Of a DNA stretch of 64,000 nt, positions 10,401-18,437 are shown in pieces. The stretch is from assembly GCF_001905795.1 (NCBI RefSeq), contig NZ_LIXJ01000001.1, positions 372,001 through 436,000 of the forward strand, written 5' to 3'. The translations under genes and the position numbers were made by a program. This DNA is from Streptomyces sp. CB01580. Lineage in GTDB: Bacteria > Actinomycetota > Actinomycetes > Streptomycetales > Streptomycetaceae. The notes under the pieces were generated by a model that saw only the letters and a list, made by a program, of their open reading frames with translations, was not told where the DNA came from and made no database searches. Every line of letters starts with the position of its first letter. Position 1 is the stretch's first letter.

Positions 10401-10588
10401 CCGAGGCCCTGGCTCTCGGCCCGGACGGCGGCCTGCCCGCAGAGCGGCCGGAGAAGCTCGCCGACCGGCCCGAGGCTTCGGCGGACGACGCCCGACGTAT
10501 GACGGCCGCCGTCCTCGCACTCGGGGCGACGGCCGGCGCGGGCGCGTACGCAGCGCGGCGGCGCGGCCGCGCCCGGCCCCCGCTGTGA
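7481..10588 (+). CDS. Fused FAD-linked oxidase/Fe-S protein (D-2-hydroxyacid dehydrogenase type)
   Basis: 1035 residues joining two usually separate proteins. The N-terminal half is an FAD-binding type 4 oxidase (PMHY-like), with SRGGGTSLAGQC near residues 86-97 and the FAD-oxidase C domain to about 560. The C-terminal half has two 4Fe-4S motifs, CVGIGNC...CP near 573 and CLSCKGCRSDCP near 637, then two CCG domains (CCGLTW near 784, CCGLAGNF near 911). This is the layout of GlcD-GlcF and YdiJ-like enzymes that oxidise D-lactate or D-2-hydroxyglutarate and pass electrons to the membrane. The last 60 residues end in a hydrophobic alanine-rich segment and Arg tail, possibly a membrane anchor. 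RBS GGAGGA precedes the ATG. Confidence 0.88.
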   Translation: MKFQPFSRSPSRGDDAQAGVDAVALEKALRARVRGEVRFDAGSRGAYSTDGSNYRQVPIAVVAPRDVEAGAEAVRVCARFGAPVLSRGGGTSLAGQCTNAAVVVDWTKYCDRLVSVDAGHRTCVVEPGIVLDELNRRLSGAKLQFGPKPSTHSHCALGGMIGNNSCGASAQAYGKTVDNVRRLEILTYDGLRCWVGPTSREEYEAVVAAGGRRGELYAGLRRVVDEHLSDIRHGYPRIPRRVSGYNLDSLLPENGFDLARALVGSEGTLVTVLRAELHLVPVPSCEAMVVLGYDDICAAADDVPRLLERCEPELLEALDGRMAQLMREEGSHLESLDTFPEGESWLLVQFSGESRDGVDAQARDLLDTLGRHADEPTVSFSDDPAREGKMLRAREAGLGVTARPPDGRETWEGWEDSAVPPDRLGDYLRDLKGLFAEFGYDQPSLYGHFGQGCVHTRIPFELTHAEGVAAFREFLFRAADLVTSYGGSLSGEHGDGQARGELLQRMFGRPLLDAFEEVKHLFDPGNRMNPGKVVAPRRTDENLRLGAQWRPAAHTTHFAYPDDDGSFTQAVKRCVGIGNCRTHTGGVMCPSYRATGEEEHSTRGRARLLFEMLGGHQDSPVTDGWRSTEVRDALDLCLSCKGCRSDCPVGVDMATYKAEFLSHHYARRLRPAAHYSLGWLPLWARMSRFAPRPVNALLHAPGIARAGKRLGGVADERTAPVFARESFSQWWAARRIPEPDPADGRTVVLWPDTFSNYFHPAVAQAAVRVLEDAGFRVAVPTHPVCCGLTWISTGQLATAKRVLRRTVNLLRPWLEAGTPIVGLEPSCIAVFRADAPELMPQDLDIQRLSRQFRTFAELLLDDVPEENWRPPRLARTAVVQTHCHQHAVLKNDADRELMRRAGIDAVVLDEGCCGLAGNFGFERGHHGISMAIGEQGVLPAVRAAPPTVLVLADGFSCRTQIEEGGTGRRAMHLAEALALGPDGGLPAERPEKLADRPEASADDARRMTAAVLALGATAGAGAYAARRRGRARPPL

Positions 10589-10693
10589 TCACGTCCAGCG
10601 CTGTGCTGTCGCCGCCCGGGTACCGGGGCATCGCGCCGACGGCGGCCCGGCCACCGCGAACACACGGAACGAGACGAAGGGAAACCGAGGCCG

Positions 10694-12505
10694 ATGAAAG
10701 TGTCCGACTACGTTCTCCAGCGCCTGCGTGAGTGGGAGGTCGACCACGTCTTCGCCTACGCGGGCGACGGCATCAACGGTCTCCTCGCCGCATGGGGGCG
10801 TGCCGACAACCGACCCGAGTTCATCCAGGCCCGTCACGAGGAGATGGCCGCCTTCGAGGCGGTGGGTTACGCCAAGTTCTCCGGCAGGGTGGGGGTGTGC
10901 GCGGCGACCTCGGGTCCCGGGGCCATCCACCTCCTGAACGGGCTGTACGACGCGAAGCTCGACCATGTCCCCGTGGTGGCCCTCGTGGGGCAGACGGATC
11001 GCAGCGCCATGGGGGGCTCCTACCAGCAGGAGGTCGATCTGCTGAGTCTGTACAAGGACGTGGCGTCGGAGTTCTGCGAGATGGTGACCGTTCCGGAGCA
11101 GTTGCCCAATGTCATCGACCGGGCCTTTCGCACCGCGTACGCCGGACGCACGGTGACGGCGGTCATCATCCCCGCGGACGTGCAGGAACTCGACTACAAC
11201 CCGCCCACGCACGCCTTCAAGATGGTGCCCTCCAGCCTGGGCCTGGCGTCCTCGGCCCCAGTCCCTTCTGCCGAGGACCTGGCACGGGCCGCCGAGGTAC
11301 TGAACGCCGGCGAAAAGGTCGCCGTACTGATCGGGCAGGGAGCCCGGCACGCACGGGCGGAGGTCGAGCAGCTGGCGGACGTGCTCGGTGCCGGAGTGGC
11401 CAAGGCGCTGCTGGGCAAGGACGTGCTGTCCGACGAACTGCCCTACGTGACCGGGGCCATCGGCCTGCTCGGCACCCGGCCGTCGTACGAGCTCATGCGG
11501 GACTGCGACACGCTGCTGGTGGTGGGGTCCAGCTTCCCGTACACGCAGTTCCTGCCCGAGCTGGACCAGGCCCGCGCGGTCCAGATCGACATCGATCCGC
11601 ACATGATCGGGCTCAGGTATCCGTTCGAGGTGAACCTGGTCGGTGACGCGAGGGAGACGATCAGGGAGTTGCTGCCGAGGCTGAAGCGGAAGAAGCACGG
11701 GGCCTGGCGCAAGAAGATCGAGAAGGACACAGCGCGCTGGTGGGAGGTCATGGAACGACGGGCGGCCGTGGAGGCCGACCCCGTCAATCCGGAGTACGTC
11801 GTGCACTGCGCCGACGCGCTCCTGCCGGACGACCTCATGCTGGCCTCCGACTCCGGCTCCGGAGCCAACTGGTACGCGCGTCACCTGCGTCTGCGCGGGC
11901 GGATGCGCGGCTCGCTCTCGGGCACGCTCGCCACGATGGGTCCGGGCGTGCCGTATGTGATCGGTGCGAAGTTCGCCCATCCCGACCGGCCCGCGCTGGC
12001 TCTCGTCGGGGACGGTGCCATGCAGATGAACGGCATGGCGGAACTCATCACCGTCGCGAAGTACTGGTCACGTTGGCAGGACCCCCGGCTCGTCGTCGCG
12101 GTGCTCAACAACCAGGACCTGAACCAGGTCACCTGGGAGATGCGTGCCATGTCCGGCGCTCCGCAGTTCCTTCCCTCCCAGTCACTGCCCGACGTGCCCT
12201 ACGCTGCCTTCGCACGCTCGATCGGACTGGGTGGCGTACGGGTGGAGGAACCCGGTGGGGTCGAGGACGCCTGGCGACGGGCGCTGTCGGCCGACCGGCC
12301 CTTCGTCATCGACTTCGTCACCGACCCGGCCGTCCCGCCGATCCCGCCGCACGCCACCCCGGACCAGGCCGAGGCACTGGTCAGCGCCGTCGCCAGGGGC
12401 GACAGCGATCGCGGCAGCGTGATCAAGCAGGGCCTCAAGGCCAAGGTGCAGGAGCTGCTGCCCGGCCACCGCCACCGCGACGGTGCGCACGGCCGGGAGC
12501 CCTGA
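10694..12505 (+). CDS. Thiamine-pyrophosphate enzyme of the pyruvate oxidase/acetolactate synthase family
   Basis: 603 residues with the three expected domains. The Pyr domain carries the catalytic glutamate in RHEEMAAFEA (near residue 49). The central FAD/nucleotide domain includes LIGQGARHA. The PP domain has the TPP motif GDGAMQMNG (near 440) ending NNQDLN (near 472). Length and the C-terminal tail resemble pyruvate:quinone oxidoreductase (PoxB) and related 'TPP-requiring enzymes' of actinomycetes. It would decarboxylate a 2-oxoacid; the true substrate is not shown. The enolase-family gene begins right after its stop (TGA then GTG), so the two are translationally coupled. Confidence 0.85.
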   Translation: MKVSDYVLQRLREWEVDHVFAYAGDGINGLLAAWGRADNRPEFIQARHEEMAAFEAVGYAKFSGRVGVCAATSGPGAIHLLNGLYDAKLDHVPVVALVGQTDRSAMGGSYQQEVDLLSLYKDVASEFCEMVTVPEQLPNVIDRAFRTAYAGRTVTAVIIPADVQELDYNPPTHAFKMVPSSLGLASSAPVPSAEDLARAAEVLNAGEKVAVLIGQGARHARAEVEQLADVLGAGVAKALLGKDVLSDELPYVTGAIGLLGTRPSYELMRDCDTLLVVGSSFPYTQFLPELDQARAVQIDIDPHMIGLRYPFEVNLVGDARETIRELLPRLKRKKHGAWRKKIEKDTARWWEVMERRAAVEADPVNPEYVVHCADALLPDDLMLASDSGSGANWYARHLRLRGRMRGSLSGTLATMGPGVPYVIGAKFAHPDRPALALVGDGAMQMNGMAELITVAKYWSRWQDPRLVVAVLNNQDLNQVTWEMRAMSGAPQFLPSQSLPDVPYAAFARSIGLGGVRVEEPGGVEDAWRRALSADRPFVIDFVTDPAVPPIPPHATPDQAEALVSAVARGDSDRGSVIKQGLKAKVQELLPGHRHRDGAHGREP

Positions 12506-13633
12506 GTGAGTGCGCCCGCGGCACCCGGTGGGCCGCTCGTCGATGCCGTGGGAGCGGCGGCGTACACCGTCCCGACTGACGCCCCGGAGACGGACGGCAC
12601 CCTGGCATGGGAATCGACCACGCTGGTGCTCGTGCGGACGCGCTCCGGCGGGACGACGGGGTTCGGCTACACCTATGGCGCACCGCCCGCCGCCCGTGTC
12701 GTCGACGAACTGCTGGCCAGGGCGGTGATCGGCCTGCGGGTCTGGGATCCCCCGGGGGCGAACGAGGCAATGCGGCGCGCGGTGCGCAACGTCGGCCTCC
12801 CGGGGCTGGTGGCCGGCGCCGTTTCCGCCGTCGACATCGCCCTGTGGGACCTCAAGGCCCGCCTGCTGGGGCTGCCCCTCGCGGATCTGCTGGGAGTCGG
12901 TACCCGCGAGGTGCCCGTGTACGGCAGCGGCGGTTTCACTACCTATTCTGCGGAGCAGCAGGATCGTCAACTGCGCGACTGGGTGGACGGACTGGGCATT
13001 CCCAGAGTGAAGATCAAAGTCGGGGAGTCGTGGGGGCGCCGCGAACGACGCGACCGGGAACGTGTCGCTGCGGCACGCACGAGCATCGGTGAAGCCGCAG
13101 AGCTGTACGTGGACGCCAACGGCGCCTACACCCGCAAGCAGGCGATCAGGCTGGCCTCCTGCCTCGACGATGAGGGAGTGACCTGGTTCGAGGAGCCGGT
13201 CTCCTCCGACGACCTGACGGGACCGGCCCGGATCCGGGCCGCCGTGTCCCCCGACGTCGCCGCCGGGGAATACGGCTGCACATTGTCCTACTTCGACGCA
13301 ATGATCGCTTCGGGCGCGGTGGACTGCCTCCAGGCGGACGCGACCCGGTGCGGCGGAATCACCGGATGGCTGCGAACGGCCGCCCTGGCCGAAGCCGCCG
13401 GTCTGCAGATCTCCGGGCACTGCGCGCCCCACATCCACGCCCATGCGGCTGCGGCGGTGCCCAACCTGCGGCACGTGGAGTGGTTCCACGACCACGTCCG
13501 TATCGAGCAGCAACTCTTCGACGGCGCGCTGTCCCCCGAAGGGGGGACGATCCGCCCCGGCCGGAACGGGCGTCCAGGCCTGGGGCTCGAACTGCGCGAG
13601 GAGGCCGCCGAGCGCTACCGCGTCAGACCGTGA
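12506..13633 (+). CDS. Enolase-superfamily enzyme (mandelate racemase/muconate lactonising type)
   Basis: 375 residues, with an N-terminal capping domain and a C-terminal barrel. Metal ligands are visible in YVDANGAY (near 202), WFEEPV (near 228) and AAGEYG. A KIKVG motif (near 168) gives the first base, and SGHCAPHIHAH offers a histidine as the second, as in the mandelate racemase subgroup. Such enzymes remove the alpha-proton of sugar acids or related carboxylates, then racemise or dehydrate them. GTG start with no gap from the preceding TPP enzyme. With the neighbouring hydroxyacid-type oxidase this suggests sugar-acid catabolism, but no substrate can be assigned. Confidence 0.85.
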   Translation: MSAPAAPGGPLVDAVGAAAYTVPTDAPETDGTLAWESTTLVLVRTRSGGTTGFGYTYGAPPAARVVDELLARAVIGLRVWDPPGANEAMRRAVRNVGLPGLVAGAVSAVDIALWDLKARLLGLPLADLLGVGTREVPVYGSGGFTTYSAEQQDRQLRDWVDGLGIPRVKIKVGESWGRRERRDRERVAAARTSIGEAAELYVDANGAYTRKQAIRLASCLDDEGVTWFEEPVSSDDLTGPARIRAAVSPDVAAGEYGCTLSYFDAMIASGAVDCLQADATRCGGITGWLRTAALAEAAGLQISGHCAPHIHAHAAAAVPNLRHVEWFHDHVRIEQQLFDGALSPEGGTIRPGRNGRPGLGLELREEAAERYRVRP

Positions 13634-13680
13634 TCGCCGCACGCCCGCGCATCGCCTCCGGGCAGAAAGGGGACCCTCGT

Positions 13681-13910
13681 GTGAACTGCATCCTCGTGCC
13701 CTGGGGCGGCGGCATGCCCGAGCCGCATGCGCTGCGGGACTACGCCCTGATCGCGGACGGCGAGCGCGGCGCCCTGGTCGGCCCCTGCGGGGACATCTCA
13801 TGGCTGTGTGCACCGCACTGGCATTCCGATGCGGTGTTCGCCGCCCTCACCGGCGGCCCCGGCCACTACTCGGTGACTCCGCGCGGACGCTTCGTGCGCG
13901 GCGGCTACTC
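13681..13910 (+). pseudogene. N-terminal fragment of a glycoside hydrolase family 15-type protein
   Basis: GTG 13681 follows AAAGGGG. The peptide PEPHALRDYALIADGERGAL, then GDISWLCAPHWHSD and TGGPGHYSVTPRGRFVRGGY, is the start of glucoamylase/trehalase-like GH15 proteins. Similarity stops at about 13907, exactly where minus-strand Mrp sequence begins, so about 75 of the usual 600 or more residues remain and the catalytic barrel is gone. The frame runs on into unrelated sequence until 15468, but that extension is antisense to other genes. Confidence 0.75.
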
Positions 13911-14186
13911 CTGCTCCGCCGTTCCGGGCTCATCGCGTCCGTCGTCCTGGGCGCTTCTGCGCGCCTTGCGCACGGTGAGGAGCAGCAACAGCGGTGTCAG
14001 GGCCGAGTCGACGGCGAGTTTCGACAACGCCACGTCGGGGGCCTGTAGCACGAGGAACAACACGGCGAGGGCGAGGCCGAGTACGGAGAGCACCAGCGCC
14101 TGTCGGGTGGGGTCGCGCACGAGTGCTGCGGCGGTCGCCGCCACCACGACAAGTCCCAGAGCGAGAACAACCACGGCGTCAGTCAC
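13905..14186 (-). CDS. MbhD/DUF4040-type subunit of an Mrp-like cation/proton antiporter
   Basis: 93 residues with three hydrophobic helices. The core VVVAATAAALVRDPTRQALV and LVLQAPDVALSKLAVDSALT matches the MbhD domain of Mrp/Mbh complexes. The GTG start overlaps the stop of the upstream mrpG-like remnant. The stop lies at the junction with the GH15 fragment, and the following Mrp genes (B, C, D) are absent, so the protein is unlikely to form a working antiporter. Confidence 0.65.
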   Translation of the reverse strand: MTDAVVVLALGLVVVAATAAALVRDPTRQALVLSVLGLALAVLFLVLQAPDVALSKLAVDSALTPLLLLLTVRKARRSAQDDGRDEPGTAEQE

Positions 14187-14628
14187 CCGCGACCACCCCG
14201 CGCGCAGGCCGGCGCAGCGCGCTCGACCCGACGAGGTTCCCCACGAGCAACAGGGTTCCCGTCACCAGCAGTTTGGCGGCCGCTCGCCCCGGTCCGGCCG
14301 CCGCGCAGAGCGGGAGGACGACCGCGAAGGTGAGGAGGACCGCCGCCAGGTCGGTGAACCGCCCCGGTGCGAGGCGGCCGGCAGTTCGGGGCCGAGGAGC
14401 CGGGCATGGACCAGCGTGCCGGCCGGGCCGAGGAGCGCGAGCACCAGGGCGGCGTCGCCGTACGAAGGCCGGGCGAACCCCTGGGCGAGCAGGAGCAGGA
14501 CCAGGCAGATCAGGAGGGTGGCGAAGTTCTGGGCCCCGCCCTGCGGGCGAGGGAACCCGTGGTGGCGGCGACGACCGTGCATCCGGCCGGGACCAGCAAA
14601 GGGCTCCCGAGAGGAGCCACGGGTTCAT
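14179..14628 (-). pseudogene. Frameshifted mrpF-mrpG remnants
   Basis: ATG 14628 overlaps the preceding stop (ATGA) and gives MNPWLLSGAL, the start of an MrpF-like protein. The reading frame then moves: LLICLVLLLLAQGFARPSYG and DAALVLALLGPAGTLVHARL are MrpF helices in another frame. The original frame resumes with FTDLAAVLLTFAVVLPLC and an AAKLLVTGTLLLVGNLVGSSA end typical of MrpG. At least two frameshifts or small deletions have merged both genes. MrpF and MrpG are small membrane subunits of the Na+/H+ antiporter. Confidence 0.6.
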
Positions 14629-15032
14629 CGCCGCTCCACCGCCCGTCGGGCCTCCGATCCGGCGATCGCCCCCAGCAGTGCGGCCGTGGCGCCGACGCAC
14701 GCCTCCAGGGCATCCACCGAGCTGATGAGCGTCAGCCACAGCACGAGCAGCGCGGCCCACCACAGGATCACCTCGGCCTCCTCGTACAACTGGTCGCGCG
14801 TCGGCCCCCGGGAGCCGCCGTGGGAACGCTGCCCACCGCGCTGGTACGAAGATTTCGGGTCCTCGGTGGAGGTCTTGCTCGACGTGCGGGCCTCACCCGA
14901 CCGCGCCCGCTCCTTGTTCACGGTGCGTGCGGCGATCTCCTTCGCGCGCTTCTCCGAGGCTCCGCGCTTCTCGGCACCCTCCTTTATGTGTTCGTACTGG
15001 CGTTCCCGCTTCTTGCTCGATCCGGCCGGCAT
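14625..15032 (-). pseudogene. Chimera: plasmid-stabilisation-like N-terminus fused to MrpE C-terminus
   Basis: 135 codons. The first 85 encode a basic, soluble protein (MPAGSSKKRERQYEHIKEGA, EIAARTVNKERARSGEA, RGPTRDQLYEEA) like the actinobacterial 'plasmid stabilization' family. At about 14780 the sequence changes abruptly to LWWAALLVLWLTLISSVDAL, a membrane segment like the end of MrpE/MnhE, followed by the normal E-F overlap with the next gene. The frame stays open, so a fusion peptide could be made, but each half is truncated. It records an illegitimate recombination event. Confidence 0.6.
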
Positions 15033-15322
15033 GTCGGCTCCTTGTGTCGGCGACGCAGCCGCAGGCCACGACGAGGGGAAAAAGTGGACTCTTTCATTGC
15101 ATGCGCCAGGCCGGTCCCCCGCCACAGCAGAACAGCGACCGAGCGGGGAGCGGTTGCTCCGCCGCGCCCGCGCCGGCGGATCTCCCCGGGGTCCCGCGGA
15201 GTACGGCCGGTTCCCGGCCTCAGGCCGCCCGGGTCCGCATCCTGCGACGCACACCGCGCCGATGCCCCAGGCAGGAACTACGTTGGGAAGAGAGCCCGAA
15301 ACAGCCGATCGGAGGAGTCGCA

Positions 15323-15505
15323 ATGGCTCACGGAAGCGGCAAGGACAAGATCAAGGGCAAAGCCAAGGAAACCCTGGGCAAGTTGACGGGAGACCGTCGA
15401 AAGGAAGCCGAGGGAAAGGTCGAACAGGCAAAGGGCGAGATCAAGAAGAAGATGAGTCGCGGCCGTGATCGCACCCCGCCGCCTCCGCCGCCGCCCGTTC
15501 TGTAG
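15323..15505 (+). CDS. CsbD family protein
   Basis: 60 residues, highly charged. The pattern GSGKDKIKGKAKETLGKLTG with later EAEGKVEQAKGEIKKKM is the CsbD helical repeat seen in stress-induced bacterial proteins of unknown mechanism. GGAGGAG precedes the ATG. An unusual run of eight prolines (PPPPPPPP) ends the protein. A second CsbD-like gene lies at 25501-25674. Confidence 0.85.
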   Translation: MAHGSGKDKIKGKAKETLGKLTGDRRKEAEGKVEQAKGEIKKKMSRGRDRTPPPPPPPVL

Positions 15506-15565
15506 CCGTGGAGCACCATCCTTCCGCCGCGTGACCGGGGAAGGTCGGCGGGTGGAATCCACATG

Positions 15566-15597
15566 ACGGCCCGCGCGCCCCGAGAGGTGCGGGCCGT
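15566..15597 (+). terminator. Hairpin after the CsbD gene
   Basis: Nine-base perfect stem ACGGCCCGC/GCGGGCCGT with a 14-base loop, about 60 bases past the CsbD stop. No clear T-run follows, which is common in Streptomyces. Confidence 0.5.
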
Positions 15598-15777
15598 TCG
15601 CGGTTCCGGCGTGTCCTCCTCGCTCCGCGGTGCGGCTCCAAGGGCCGCTGGGAAAGCGAGGTGCCCCTTGTGCCCGTGCCCGCGAAGGCGCGGTAGACGG
15701 CGCGAGCACGGAACAGCGGAACGGAGGAAGCCGCTCCCACGCGGCCTCCCTCGACGCCTTGAGAGGGTGACAGACCC

Positions 15778-16416
15778 ATGACTGAAGTCAACAGACTGTT
15801 GCTCGCTGCGGCAGTGGCAGGTGGTTACGTCCTGGGACGGACTAAAAAGGGCCGGCTCGCGCTCACGTTGGTGTCCTACGCGGCCGGCCGCCACTACGGG
15901 GTCGAGCCGCGGAAGCTCATGAGCCAGGGCATGCGCAGGCTCGGCGAGATTCCCCAGGTCGCGGACCTGGGTGGCCAATTGCGGGGCGAACTGATGGCGG
16001 CCGGCCGCGAGGCCGTATCGGCGGCCGCCGAACGCCGTCTCTCCTCGCTCGCCGGCTCTCTCCACGAGCGGACTCTTCAGCTGGAAGGCGGCGACGAGGA
16101 AGAAGACCGGGACGAGGAAGACCTCCCCCAGGACGAAGCGGAGGGCGAGGAAGAGGATCTCGCCGAGGAGGAGCAGGCCCCTGAGGGCCGGAGAAGAGCG
16201 CCGCGGACCGCCGGGGCCTCAGGGGGGAAGCCGGCAAGTCGCGCGACCGGAGAAGGCGGCAAGCGCACGGCGGGTGACCGCAGACAGGGAGGAGCCGGGA
16301 AGACCGCGCCTTCCAGGAAGCCCACGGCCAGGCGACGGACCGACGAAAGGGCCGCACCGAAAAAGAGGGCTCCTTCCGCGGAGAAGGCCTCCCCACGCGC
16401 CGAGCGCCGGAGGTGA
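15778..16416 (+). CDS. Gas-vesicle-cluster-type accessory protein (often labelled 'DNA primase')
   Basis: 212 residues. The N-terminal 100 form a compact domain (RLLLAAAVAGGYVLGRTKKG, then YAAGRHYGVEP) seen in actinobacterial proteins often found near gas vesicle genes and frequently misnamed DNA primase. No primase motif is present. Residues 105-140 are an acidic stretch, and the last 75 are Lys/Arg/Ala/Pro rich, an extreme charge split that suggests a disordered scaffold or nucleic-acid-binding tail. Its stop sits inside the ribosome site of the next gene, so the two are coupled. No gvpA is in the window. Confidence 0.6.
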   Translation: MTEVNRLLLAAAVAGGYVLGRTKKGRLALTLVSYAAGRHYGVEPRKLMSQGMRRLGEIPQVADLGGQLRGELMAAGREAVSAAAERRLSSLAGSLHERTLQLEGGDEEEDRDEEDLPQDEAEGEEEDLAEEEQAPEGRRRAPRTAGASGGKPASRATGEGGKRTAGDRRQGGAGKTAPSRKPTARRRTDERAAPKKRAPSAEKASPRAERRR

Positions 16417-16422
16417 CGAGCC

Positions 16423-17355
16423 ATGACACGACGGCACGCAGAAACCCTGGATTCGGGCTTCGACCGGTTCCGCGACGAACTGACGGACTACCTGGCCGCT
16501 CGCGTCGGAGACCTGGCGGAGAGGGCGAGCGACAAGCTGTTCGACGTGACGGACCAGCTCACCGACGTCGCGAACAAACGTGGTTCGCTCTCCCAGGTGG
16601 GTGCGGGTCTCCTCGCCGGCCGCTCCCCCGTCAAGGCGCTGTTCTCCGGAACGGCGAAGAGCGTCAAGGAAACGCTCCTGAACAAGGCGGGCGGCCTTCG
16701 CGGTGGCAAGGGGAGTGCGCCAGGAGACACCAAGGTCACCAACATCGTCGAGGTGGTCGACGTGGGAGTCCCCCTGCGCACCGCCTATGACCACTGGACC
16801 CGCTACGAGAAGTTCAGCGGCTTCACCAAGGGCGTGCGCAACGTCTCGACGGCCGACGAGACCACGAGCGACTGGAAGGTGAAGGTCGGCCCCTCGACCC
16901 GCGGCTGGAAGGCGACCGTCCACGAGCAGGTGCCGGACGAACGCATCGCCTGGACGTCCGAGGGCGCCAAGGGAACGACACGGGGTGCCGTGACCTTCCA
17001 CGAGCTGACCCCTGGCCTGACACGCATCGTGCTGGTCGTCGAGTACTACGCATCGGGGCTGTTCGAGAAGACCGGCAATCTCTGGCGCGCGCAGGGCCGC
17101 AGGCTGCGGCTGGACCTCAAACACTTCCAGCGCCATGTCACTCTCGCCGATGAGGAGCCCGAGGGCTGGCGCGGTGAGATCCGTGACGGCGAGGTCGTAC
17201 GGACCCACGAACAGGCCGTCGAGGACGAGGAGGCCAGGCAGGACCGCGAGTCGGCAGAGGAGAGCGAGGAAGACGAGGAAGAGCCGGACGAGGCCTGGGA
17301 GGACGACGCGGAGGAGCCCGAAAACGAGGAGGAGGAAGAGAACGAGTCGGCCTGA
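16423..17355 (+). CDS. SRPBCC (polyketide cyclase/dehydrase-like) protein with acidic tail
   Basis: 310 residues. Residues 1-100 are helical, with features of gas-vesicle-associated proteins. Residues 105-240 are an SRPBCC/START fold (VVDVGVPLRTAYDHWTRYEK, FHELTPGLTRIVLVVEYY) that usually binds a hydrophobic ligand. The last 60 residues are almost wholly Glu/Asp. GGAGGTGA overlaps the previous stop, showing coupling to the preceding gene. In Streptomyces such cyclase-like proteins occur in gas vesicle clusters (GvpY/GvpZ-type); here the structural gvp genes are missing, so the present role is unclear. Confidence 0.7.
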   Translation: MTRRHAETLDSGFDRFRDELTDYLAARVGDLAERASDKLFDVTDQLTDVANKRGSLSQVGAGLLAGRSPVKALFSGTAKSVKETLLNKAGGLRGGKGSAPGDTKVTNIVEVVDVGVPLRTAYDHWTRYEKFSGFTKGVRNVSTADETTSDWKVKVGPSTRGWKATVHEQVPDERIAWTSEGAKGTTRGAVTFHELTPGLTRIVLVVEYYASGLFEKTGNLWRAQGRRLRLDLKHFQRHVTLADEEPEGWRGEIRDGEVVRTHEQAVEDEEARQDRESAEESEEDEEEPDEAWEDDAEEPENEEEEENESA

Positions 17356-17501
17356 GCCTCTCGCCACCTGCCTCCTCACTCGTCGCCGCGCGAACGCTGC
17401 GGCCAGCGGGGTGGAGCGGTTCCCCGCGACGTTTGAGGGGCGCGCGCGCATGGCAGACGCCTGCCATGCGGCCTTGGGAGAAAAAGACGGAAAGAGCCGA
17501 A

Positions 17502-18437
17502 ATGACGGACTGCTCGGACCCGGGTTCGCCCGATGGCGCGCACCCCGACGTCAGCCGGACCGAGCGTCTTGTGCCGAACTGGCTCGACGCCCCGGGCCGC
17601 GCGAAGGAGCTCGACGCCCTGTCGGCGCCGTTGCGGCGGGTGGTACGTGGTCTGCCCCTCGGCCCCTCCCGTGATGCGCTACGGGGGCTGCCGATCGGTC
17701 ATCCGCTGCACCCCGCTCTCGTGCAGGTGCCGATCGGGGCATGGTTGTCGGCGACGGTGCTGGACTTCGTTCCCGGCAGCCGTCGCGGGGCCCGCGTCCT
17801 GGTGGGCGTGGGCGTGGTGACGGCGGTACCCGCGACCCTGGCCGGTTGGGTGGACTGGGCGGAGCAGCCGCCCGAGCACCTGCGCACCGGGCTGGTCCAT
17901 GCGGCGTTCGTCACCACCGCCCTGGTGCTGTACGCCCGCTCGTGGGTGCATCGCCGTCAGGGCGGCCGGGCGGCAGCGGCGAAAGCACTCGGGCTCGCGG
18001 GACTGTGCGCCGTGGGCGTCGGCGGACTGCTGGGCGGTCATCTCGCCTACCGGCAGGCGGTCGGCGCCAACAAGTCCGAGTCCGTCACACGCCTGCTGGA
18101 AGCGGGCTGGCACGCCGTCGGGCCCCTGGAGGACTTCCCGGTGGGTGTGGCGGTCCGGCGGCAGTTGGGCGAGGTGCCCCTTCTGGTGTTCCGGTGCGAG
18201 GACGGGCGGATCCGCGTCATCGCGGAGCGTTGCAGTCATCTGTCGGGCCCTCTCTCCGAGGGCAGGATCACCGACGGCTGCGTGGAATGCCCCTGGCACG
18301 GCAGTGTCTTCCGGCTGTCGGACGGCGCCAACGTGCACGGACCGGCCACCGCACCTCAACCGGCCTTCCGTGTGCGGGTGGATGCCGACGGCATCGTGCG
18401 CGTCCAACTGCCCGGAGCGGGTCAAGGCGCTCCCTGA
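17502..18437 (+). CDS. DUF2231 membrane protein fused to a Rieske [2Fe-2S] domain
   Basis: About 311 residues. The N-terminal 200 hold four hydrophobic helices of the DUF2231 type (GHPLHPALVQVPIGAW). The C-terminal 100 are a Rieske domain with cluster ligands in CSHLSGPL and CPWHGSVF, two Cys and two His at the standard spacing. It is probably a membrane-bound electron transfer protein with the Rieske part on one face. ATG 17502 is chosen (purine-rich GGAAAGAG upstream); in-frame ATG 17466 has no ribosome site. Confidence 0.85.
   Translation: MTDCSDPGSPDGAHPDVSRTERLVPNWLDAPGRAKELDALSAPLRRVVRGLPLGPSRDALRGLPIGHPLHPALVQVPIGAWLSATVLDFVPGSRRGARVLVGVGVVTAVPATLAGWVDWAEQPPEHLRTGLVHAAFVTTALVLYARSWVHRRQGGRAAAAKALGLAGLCAVGVGGLLGGHLAYRQAVGANKSESVTRLLEAGWHAVGPLEDFPVGVAVRRQLGEVPLLVFRCEDGRIRVIAERCSHLSGPLSEGRITDGCVECPWHGSVFRLSDGANVHGPATAPQPAFRVRVDADGIVRVQLPGAGQGAP

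Noticed and set aside
13348..15468. 706-residue plus-strand frame joining enolase end, GH15 start and beyond
   Set aside because: Runs antisense through the Mrp and plasmid-stabilisation remnants and has no single protein character.
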